Below are positions 1 through 4,977 of a stretch of 10,135 bases of DNA, one piece after another. How positions within the stretch are numbered: the stretch's first letter is position 1; each line of letters opens with the position of its first letter. Below the pieces are notes generated by a model, which saw only the letters and a program-made list of their open reading frames with translations, did no database searches and had not been told where the DNA came from. Origin of the DNA: an uncultured Bacteroidales bacterium (lineage in GTDB: Bacteria > Bacteroidota > Bacteroidia > Bacteroidales > Bacteroidaceae). Where the stretch lies: contig CANBEE010000088.1 in NCBI GenBank assembly GCA_947367415.1, positions 1 to 10,135 of the forward strand, written 5' to 3'. The position numbers were made by a program, and so were the translations under genes.

Positions 1-21
1 AAAATTTATAAAAAAACGGTA

Positions 22-52
22 CAAATATAATATTCTTTCTTTTAACTACAAA
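22..52 (-). promoter_or_regulatory. Bacteroidetes-type promoter for a gene left of the window
   Basis: Read on the minus strand, TTTG (49-52) is followed after 19 bp by TATATTTG (22-29). This fits the Bacteroidetes primary sigma factor consensus (TTTG, 19-21 bp, TAnnTTTG). Transcription would start near position 15-18 and run out of the window. No minus-strand ATG lies in bases 1-21, so the gene it serves starts outside. The -33 box sits inside a 10-bp palindrome, ACAAATTTGT (48-57). The nature of the downstream gene is unknown. Confidence 0.6.
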
Positions 53-104
53 TTTGTTGTTCTCCAAAACTTCAATTTTTTATTCACCTCCGGACAGATA
101 ATTA

Positions 105-983
105 TCAATCCTCAAGGTATCTCTCGCGCAAAGTCTCCATCATCTCGGGAGTGACACCGATGCACTCGGTGAGGTAGCCACGGAGCGAGCCGTAGCGGGC
201 CTCTACCTTGTCGAGTGTATCCTCGAAGATGGCGGGATTGGCACTGATGAGGGTGCTCAGGGCGGTTGCCTGTGCCTCTGTAGTGGTCTCAATGCGCGAA
301 ATCTGAGGATCATAGTAGTGCTTCGATAGGGTGAAGTCGGCCACGATGAGGTCGCGCTCGGCACCGAGAGCGGCCAACAGCATGGCTGAAGCGCAGCCTG
401 CGCGGTCCTTACCCTGTGTGCAGTGCCACAGTATGGCACCCTCGGCAGGGTCAAGGGTCATGAGGTCGGCAAAGAACTGACGATAGACCTCCTGTGACGA
501 CTCCTCGAAGAGGATGACATCGTACATATTGGTACACATGTTCTGCACGGCAGGGTGCTCGGCATACATGAGCAGCATCTTCACGATGTCGCGTTCATTG
601 CCTGTCTTTACATCGAACTTGCTGCTGCTCTCCTCTTTAGTAAACGCCAATGAGAGCGCGCGATGGCTTGCACCGCCAGGTATCACGTCGGGAGCAGCGA
701 GTATCTCCTTCTCGCCACGGAAGTCGTAGATGCGTTGTACCTTATACTTGTCGGCAAGCAAGGTAGAGTCCTCGACTGACAGCTCTGACAGGCGGGCAGT
801 GCGGAGCAGCAGGTCTGCCTTCACATGCTTGTTGCCAATGCGATAGCCACCCAACTGGCGGGCGTTATGAGCACTCGTAATGCCTATCTGCTGACTTTCG
901 AGCGTAGGCTCTGTATATGCGACTTTTGATTTACAAGATACTATCATAAGCGCGAAGATACTAAAAATAAGTGAACGCATCAT
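105..983 (-). CDS. Lipoprotein tyrosine/dual-specificity phosphatase (Y_phosphatase3-like)
   Basis: This is a predicted cysteine-dependent phosphatase of 292 aa. The active-site P-loop HCTQGKDRAG lies at residues 187-196 and matches HCxxGxxRxG, with nucleophile Cys188 and phosphate-binding Arg194. The N-terminal signature ARQLGGY (41-47), then LLLRTARLSEL (58-68) and YDFRG (86-90), follow the layout of the bacterial Y_phosphatase3 family (PF13350), whose members act on phosphotyrosine and in some cases phosphoinositides. Residues 1-17 form a short hydrophobic signal peptide ending in the lipobox IVSC, so Cys17 is likely lipidated. The residues after it (KSK) are not acidic, so a surface-export signal is not evident and a periplasm-facing location is inferred. 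The start overlaps the stop of the upstream kinase gene (ATGA), which implies translational coupling. A second Met follows the first at once, so the exact start is uncertain by one codon. The substrate is unknown. Confidence 0.85.
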   Translation of the reverse strand: MMRSLIFSIFALMIVSCKSKVAYTEPTLESQQIGITSAHNARQLGGYRIGNKHVKADLLLRTARLSELSVEDSTLLADKYKVQRIYDFRGEKEILAAPDVIPGGASHRALSLAFTKEESSSKFDVKTGNERDIVKMLLMYAEHPAVQNMCTNMYDVILFEESSQEVYRQFFADLMTLDPAEGAILWHCTQGKDRAGCASAMLLAALGAERDLIVADFTLSKHYYDPQISRIETTTEAQATALSTLISANPAIFEDTLDKVEARYGSLRGYLTECIGVTPEMMETLRERYLED

Positions 984-2191
984 GCGGGATAGAGTGTATT
1001 AACAGTATTTACCAAGAATTTCACGCCAGCCACGATGTTCTGGATATTGGGGAAGAACACCTGACGCGACATCTCGATGATGGCGGGGCGGAACTTTTCT
1101 GTATTCTTTGAGGTGAAGCCTATGGCAAATACGGTGCGGATGAGACGCAAGGCATCGAGCATCTTGCCATACTGGGCCACCATCGCAGGGTCGTCGGTCT
1201 TGAAGTACTTTCTGATGAAGTGCTCCTTCATGATAGCTACCGTAGCGTTGGTCATGCCTGCAATGCCAAGGATCATCTCGTCGGTGCGCATACCGTTGAT
1301 GATGACGGCAATAGAGATGAGGTCGTAGATGGGATGACCCAAAGACATTCCCTCCATATCGATCCACAGCATCTCGCCGTTCTGAATCATCAGGTTCTTG
1401 GGGTGTGCATCGCAGTGCACAAGGCGGTCACCCTCAGGCAATGCCTCGAGGATGAGCTTCAGCTGCTCGCCCTCCTCCTCGGTGAAGTACTTAGAGGCGT
1501 CGGCCACCTGCTTGGCGTAGGCTGCCTTAGCGCTACCGAAGACGGGATGGTTGCTGCGGGTAGAGTGCAGGTGGTTGAGCTGTGCCACGTACTGCTCGGT
1601 AAGCTCCTCCATGCGCTCGGGCTCGGCCTGCATCGTCTCGCCCAGCGTGCGGCTCTTGATGATCTCATACACCACGCCACGCTTGCCGTCACCGCAGTCT
1701 ACGGTGTCGAATGAGATGGCTGTGGGGACACCCAGGAGGAATGCCTCCTTGGCCTTGGTCAGTTCCTTGTCGAGACCCTCGTAAGTGTCGGGGTTGTAGT
1801 TTACCTTCACGATTTCGTCTTCGCTCACACGGTATACGGCACCATTGCCACCGGCACCGATGCGCTCGCACTTCTCCAGGTCGATCTTGCGGAGAGCCTT
1901 GCTGATATTGATGATGCGTGAGAAACCGGTCATCTCAAATACGTTGTATACGGCCGAAGATACATTCTCAATCTTGAAGTTCTTCTCTGTCTTTGCCAGC
2001 TTGAGGATGGTGCGCAATCCGCTCGATGCCACATACTCCAGTGCGGCAGCATCTATGGTGAGTGCGCTATGTGCGTTTGCCTTGCACACCTCAGCCAGTT
2101 CGGCCTCAAATTTCACTGCAGCCTCAGTGTCGAGTCTGCCCACCAATGATACGATAAGGACATCATCGTCCAACTTGTAGTTAAAATTCAT
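980..2191 (-). CDS. STAS domain-APH/choline kinase-like fusion protein
   Basis: This is a 403-aa cytosolic fusion with no signal peptide or membrane segment. Residues 1 to about 100 form a STAS (anti-sigma-factor antagonist-like) domain. It includes LEYVASSGLRTIL (51-63), where Ser56/Ser57 sit at the site phosphorylated in SpoIIAA-type proteins. Residues from about 105 form a eukaryotic-like/aminoglycoside phosphotransferase kinase fold: glycine-rich loop GAGGNGAVY (112-120), ATP lysine in IVKV (Lys129), helix-C glutamate (Glu143), hinge VYEII (174-178), Brenner-type catalytic loop HCDAHPKNL (259-267) with Asp261 and Asn266, and metal-binding Asp278 in LWIDMEG. All catalytic positions are present, so it should be active. 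The closest known group is, from memory, the TIGR02172-type kinase family noted in Fibrobacter. Whether it phosphorylates its own STAS domain, another protein or a small molecule cannot be told. It is the first gene of an operon with the overlapping phosphatase gene. Confidence 0.85.
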   Translation of the reverse strand: MNFNYKLDDDVLIVSLVGRLDTEAAVKFEAELAEVCKANAHSALTIDAAALEYVASSGLRTILKLAKTEKNFKIENVSSAVYNVFEMTGFSRIINISKALRKIDLEKCERIGAGGNGAVYRVSEDEIVKVNYNPDTYEGLDKELTKAKEAFLLGVPTAISFDTVDCGDGKRGVVYEIIKSRTLGETMQAEPERMEELTEQYVAQLNHLHSTRSNHPVFGSAKAAYAKQVADASKYFTEEEGEQLKLILEALPEGDRLVHCDAHPKNLMIQNGEMLWIDMEGMSLGHPIYDLISIAVIINGMRTDEMILGIAGMTNATVAIMKEHFIRKYFKTDDPAMVAQYGKMLDALRLIRTVFAIGFTSKNTEKFRPAIIEMSRQVFFPNIQNIVAGVKFLVNTVNTLYPA

Positions 2192-2280
2192 CTTCTTATC
2201 TTTATTTATATAAAAACTATCCTATTATATTCGCTAAATACTCTCATTCAGCATCATTCCACACCTTAGCATATCGGGTA

Positions 2281-2288
2281 CAAAGGTA
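2281..2288 (-). promoter_or_regulatory. -7 element for the STAS-kinase operon
   Basis: On the minus strand this reads TACCTTTG, a match to TAnnTTTG. No TTTG lies 19-21 bp upstream; the nearest candidate is TTG at 2303-2305, which is too close. The weak -33 region, together with the inverted repeat lying across it, suggests a regulated promoter. The transcript leader would be about 80-85 nt before the ATG at 2191. Confidence 0.45.
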
Positions 2289-2306
2289 CAGCTTTTTCAC
2301 GACAAG

Positions 2307-2323
2307 TTAAGTAACCTACTTAA
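2307..2323. promoter_or_regulatory. Operator-like inverted repeat TTAAGTA-ACC-TACTTAA
   Basis: A perfect 7-bp inverted repeat with a 3-bp centre lies where the -33 element of the STAS-kinase promoter is expected, about 18 bp upstream of the -7 box. Its low GC content and the absence of a following T-run argue against an efficient terminator, so a protein-binding site is the more likely reading. The binding protein is unknown, and chance occurrence in AT-rich DNA is possible. Confidence 0.35.
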
Positions 2324-2336
2324 AAATCTTCGTAAG

Positions 2337-2364
2337 GATTGGGAAACTAAGATAAAGACCAATC
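2337..2364 (-). terminator. Possible weak terminator after the SprT-like gene
   Basis: GATTGG (2337-2342) and CCAATC (2359-2364) can pair into a 6-bp stem with a 16-nt loop. On the minus strand a TTTTT run follows some 10 nt later. The large loop and distant T-run make this a weak candidate. No better terminator was seen in the 273-bp gap 2192-2464. Confidence 0.2.
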
Positions 2365-2464
2365 ATTTTACCACAGGTTGAGATTCAATAGGTTGATGCT
2401 TTCGTGGAAGGTAATATTGGCAATGTGTGGAGATATAAGGTAAGAATATTCTTTGGGTTGCAGG

Positions 2465-3133
2465 TTAAGTTTTAGGACATCCCATCTTCTCAGCACCATG
2501 CAGATGCTTCTCGGCCTCTGCCTTATCGATATAGTGCACTCGCAGAGCCGACGAGTTTGGGTAACGATTAAAGTAAGGGTTGTTGGTCATATAAAGCTCT
2601 ATGCATTCGACGCTGCTCTCCCTGCTCACGGCATTATAATAGTTTGCTATTCTTGGCATAATCCTTGGGAGTACCTTGATACCCGTCCGTCCATCCTTGA
2701 AGGTCATGTATGCCACAACACGCCATCGTCGCTTGGTATCGTATAGCTGTTCTTTCTCCTCTTTGGTCAGCTTGTGAGAGATTTTGATATGCCGTCCAAA
2801 CTTCTCGTTTATCGTATTCATGATATGCCTGAACACCCGTCCGTGCGCGGACGAATCTTTCAGATTGTTATATCCAATATAGTAATGTATCATCTCATGG
2901 ATGATGATATCCTCCACCTCGGCTTCGACAAGGTCTATCCTCGTACTGATGCGCAGCTTAAAGTCACAACATTCCGTTCGCCCCAATAACGTTCTCCTCT
3001 TTTTATACACGCACAGGCCAAGGAACGTCTTTGCATCGCTCAACTCAATAGGGAGCTTGGGAAGCTTACCATCGAACATCAGTTGGTTAAACTCCTCAAA
3101 TTTTTTCTCTACGTAGGGTATGGTAGCCTTCAT
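2465..3133 (-). CDS. SprT-like zinc metalloprotease-domain protein
   Basis: This 222-aa protein carries the SprT-like zinc site: HEMIH at residues 79-83 (His79 and His83 as ligands, Glu80 catalytic), followed by SSAHGRVF with His97 as the probable third ligand. Family members such as eukaryotic Spartan cleave DNA-protein crosslinks; bacterial SprT has a poorly known role. The C-terminal zinc ribbon with two CxxC pairs, found in classical SprT, is absent. Instead residues 135-222 form a basic, probably beta-rich extension without paired cysteines. No signal peptide is seen, so it should be cytosolic. Eye inspection suggests the gene is more AT-rich than its neighbours. It lies 273 bp upstream of the STAS-kinase gene on the same strand but has its own promoter, and the kinase promoter lies between them, so it is probably monocistronic. 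The ATG at 3133 is the only sensible start. Confidence 0.82.
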   Translation of the reverse strand: MKATIPYVEKKFEEFNQLMFDGKLPKLPIELSDAKTFLGLCVYKKRRTLLGRTECCDFKLRISTRIDLVEAEVEDIIIHEMIHYYIGYNNLKDSSAHGRVFRHIMNTINEKFGRHIKISHKLTKEEKEQLYDTKRRWRVVAYMTFKDGRTGIKVLPRIMPRIANYYNAVSRESSVECIELYMTNNPYFNRYPNSSALRVHYIDKAEAEKHLHGAEKMGCPKT

Positions 3134-3200
3134 TATCTTTTATGACGTAGTGCTTATATGAATATGGATGATTCAGTTCTGAAGCCAGTGAACAGATTTG

Positions 3201-3208
3201 CAAAGTTA
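3201..3208 (-). promoter_or_regulatory. -7 element for the SprT-like gene
   Basis: The minus strand reads TAACTTTG, matching TAnnTTTG. About 20 bp upstream only a T-rich run (minus-strand TTTTTT, about 3229-3234) stands where TTTG is expected, so the -33 match is partial. The leader would be about 60 nt before the ATG at 3133. Confidence 0.45.
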
Positions 3209-3331
3209 TCAAAAGTTTTCATACATGGAAAAAATCTCGAATTTTATATGTGCATTTAAGATAAACCATGAATATAATTGCGTTCGCTGCAAGAAACAGA
3301 ATAAAATTCATATTTCTCGCTCACTTATTGC

Positions 3332-3339
3332 TATATTTG
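3332..3339 (+). promoter_or_regulatory. -7 element TATATTTG for the DUF362 gene
   Basis: This is a full match to TAnnTTTG, followed by a short A-rich leader (CATAAAAAAATAACC) directly before an in-frame TTG at 3358. The spacing gives a leader of about 12-15 nt, similar to the topoisomerase IV promoter in this window. The -33 position shows no clear TTTG. The site lies within the frame opened by the ATG at 3268 and so argues for the later start. Confidence 0.5.
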
Positions 3340-3357
3340 TTCCATAAAAAAATAACC

Positions 3358-4485
3358 TTGGAAAAATCAAAAGTATACTTTACCGATTTCCGCACCATTG
3401 CCAACGGTGACGGACTACCTACGAAATTGAAGAAGCTCATCAAGAAGGCGGGTATTGCCGATCTCGACCTTGAGGGCAAGTTTGTGGCTATCAAAATGCA
3501 CTTCGGCGAGTTGGGCAACATATCATACCTGCGCCCCAACTATGCACGTGCCGTAGTGGATATAGTGAAAGAGTTGGGCGGAAAGCCTTTCCTTACCGAC
3601 TGCAACACGCTGTATCCGGGTAGCCGCAAAAACGCGCTGGAGCATCTGTACTGCGCTTGGGAGAACGGATTCACCCCACTCACCGTGGAATGTCCCATCA
3701 TCATCGGCGATGGTCTGAAGGGTACCGACGAAGTAGAAGTGCCCGTAGTGGGAGGCGAATATGTGGGAAAGGCCAAGATTGGACGCGCGGTGATGGATGC
3801 CGACGTGTTTATCAGCCTCAACCACTTCAAGGGGCATGAGATGACTGGCTTCGGCGGTGCTATCAAGAACATCGGCATGGGATGCGGCTCGCGAGCTGGT
3901 AAGTGCGAGCAGCACATCAGCGGAAGGGTGAAGATAAGCCAATCGAAGTGTCGTGGATGCAAGCGTTGCCTGTCTATGTGCGCCAATGGCGGACTGGAGT
4001 TCGACAAGGAAACGATGAAGATGAAGGTGAACGTAGACAACTGCCTGGGCTGTGGACGATGCATTGCATCATGCAGTTTCGATGCCATCTACTCGCCCGA
4101 CTATCACGCTCCACAACTACTCAACTACAAAATGGCCGAATATGCAAAGGCGGTGATTGACGGACGTCCCCACTTCCACATCTCGTTGGTACAAGACATA
4201 TCACCCAACTGCGACTGCCACCCCGAGAACGATGCGCCCATACTGCCCAACATCGGTATGTTTGTATCTAAAGACCCCTTGGCACTGGATCAAGCATGTG
4301 TGGATGCATGCCTCGCCGCCACTCCCCTACCCGGTAGCCAGTTGTATGACCGGATGCAACACCCCGACTTTCACGACCATCACGACCACTTCACCAACTC
4401 TACACCTGAGTCGGAATGGAAGTCGTGCCTCGAGCATGCGGCAAAGCTAGGCATTGGCTCAAGAGAATACGAACTGATCAAGTAA
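3358..4485 (+). CDS. DUF362 domain protein with two 4Fe-4S clusters
   Basis: This protein (375 aa from TTG 3358) combines a DUF362 domain with an inserted bacterial ferredoxin module. Two cluster motifs are visible, CRGCKRCLSMC (residues 198-208) and CLGCGRCIASC (229-239), both CxxCxxCxxxC, which should hold two 4Fe-4S centres. DUF362 hallmarks flank them: KMHFGELGN before, FKGHEMTGFGGAIKNIGMG in the middle, and CDCHPENDAPILPNIG plus KDPLALDQACVD after. The C-terminus has a His-rich stretch, HPDFHDHHDHF. An electron-transfer or redox role is likely, but the reaction is not known. The frame also opens at ATG 3268, adding 30 residues with a hydrophobic stretch. I prefer TTG 3358 because homologous N-termini, as I recall them, begin near KSKVYFTDFRT and because a promoter box lies at 3332-3339. 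The gene is monocistronic and convergent with the FKBP gene, from which a strong hairpin separates it. Confidence 0.85.
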   Translation: MEKSKVYFTDFRTIANGDGLPTKLKKLIKKAGIADLDLEGKFVAIKMHFGELGNISYLRPNYARAVVDIVKELGGKPFLTDCNTLYPGSRKNALEHLYCAWENGFTPLTVECPIIIGDGLKGTDEVEVPVVGGEYVGKAKIGRAVMDADVFISLNHFKGHEMTGFGGAIKNIGMGCGSRAGKCEQHISGRVKISQSKCRGCKRCLSMCANGGLEFDKETMKMKVNVDNCLGCGRCIASCSFDAIYSPDYHAPQLLNYKMAEYAKAVIDGRPHFHISLVQDISPNCDCHPENDAPILPNIGMFVSKDPLALDQACVDACLAATPLPGSQLYDRMQHPDFHDHHDHFTNSTPESEWKSCLEHAAKLGIGSREYELIK

Positions 4486-4507
4486 TACCCCATATAACGA
4501 GACATAA

Positions 4508-4551
4508 AAAAGAATACTCCTCTGCGAACGGTCACAGAGGAGTATTCTTTT
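4508..4551. terminator. Bidirectional intrinsic terminator
   Basis: Two perfectly complementary 17-nt arms (4508-4524 and 4535-4551) flank a 10-nt loop. The arm reads AAAAGAATACTCCTCTG. T-runs close the stem on both strands (TTTT on plus, six T on minus), so it can end the DUF362 transcript (stop at 4485) and the convergent topoisomerase IV-FKBP transcript (stop at 4574). Confidence 0.9.
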
Positions 4552-4573
4552 CTATAATTGCTTCTACCATCCA

Positions 4574-4972
4574 TCACCTCACATCGAGAAGCGTGATGTC
4601 GAAGATAAGCGTGGAGAAGGCCTTGATGGCACCCATGGAGCGTGAGCCATAGCCTAGGTGGTAGGGAATGACAATCTCCCAACGCGACCCTACAGGCATC
4701 TCACGTAAGGCTGTGTTCCACCCTGTGATAAGCTCTCCTAGGCGGAAGGTGGCAGGACGTCCCTTTTGCGTTTGGTCAAACACCTTACCATTGATGAGCT
4801 TGCCCGTATAGTACACCGTAACATAGCTCTTGGGCGTAGGCTTGGGACCATTTCCTTTGCTTATCATACGGTACATGACGCCGTTGAACATGGTCTTCAC
4901 GCCGGGTCGCTGCGCATACTCTTGCAGGAACTCCTGATTCCTTGTCTTATATTGATTGTCGATGGGTGGCAT
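4574..4972 (-). CDS. FKBP-type peptidyl-prolyl cis-trans isomerase
   Basis: This is a 132-aa single-domain FKBP that catalyses cis-trans isomerisation of proline bonds. The core runs from VTVYYTGKLINGKVFD (51-66) to STLIFDITLLDV. By comparison with FKBP12, the pocket residues are all kept: Tyr55, Phe65, Asp66, Phe76, Ile82, Trp85, Tyr108 and Phe124. The usual IPP of the 80s loop is replaced by IKA (116-118), which may change ligand preference. A short N-terminal helical region (about 1-30) resembles the linker of other Bacteroidales FKBPs. There is no signal peptide or lipobox, so this form should be cytosolic, whereas many FKBPs of this phylum are exported. The gene begins 5 bp after the stop of the topoisomerase IV A gene and must share its transcript. 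The 3' end is the hairpin at 4508-4551. Confidence 0.92.
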   Translation of the reverse strand: MPPIDNQYKTRNQEFLQEYAQRPGVKTMFNGVMYRMISKGNGPKPTPKSYVTVYYTGKLINGKVFDQTQKGRPATFRLGELITGWNTALREMPVGSRWEIVIPYHLGYGSRSMGAIKAFSTLIFDITLLDVR

Positions 4973-4977
4973 AGTAA

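Noticed and set aside
48..91. GGAGGTG on the minus strand (85-91) followed by a 13-codon frame starting with GTG
   Set aside because: Strong Shine-Dalgarno use is not typical of this phylum. The frame is tiny, and it would end just at the -33 box of the outward promoter. Chance is the simplest explanation.
1220..1714. Open frame of 164 codons on the plus strand
   Set aside because: It is antisense to the kinase domain of the STAS fusion. The rich Leu/Val/His composition is typical of an opposite-strand shadow.
2192..2280. Short frame in the leader of the STAS-kinase transcript (12 codons starting at an ATG)
   Set aside because: There is no ribosome-binding context, regulatory amino-acid run or attenuator-like hairpin nearby.
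2442..2453. 12-bp palindrome AAGAATATTCTT just downstream of the SprT-like gene
   Set aside because: It is AT-rich, has no loop for a terminator and does not sit at a promoter; nothing supports a function.
3523..4088. Open frames of 139 and 182 codons on the minus strand
   Set aside because: They lie across the DUF362/ferredoxin coding sequence, which has conserved Cys motifs in the plus frame, and they share no recognisable domain.
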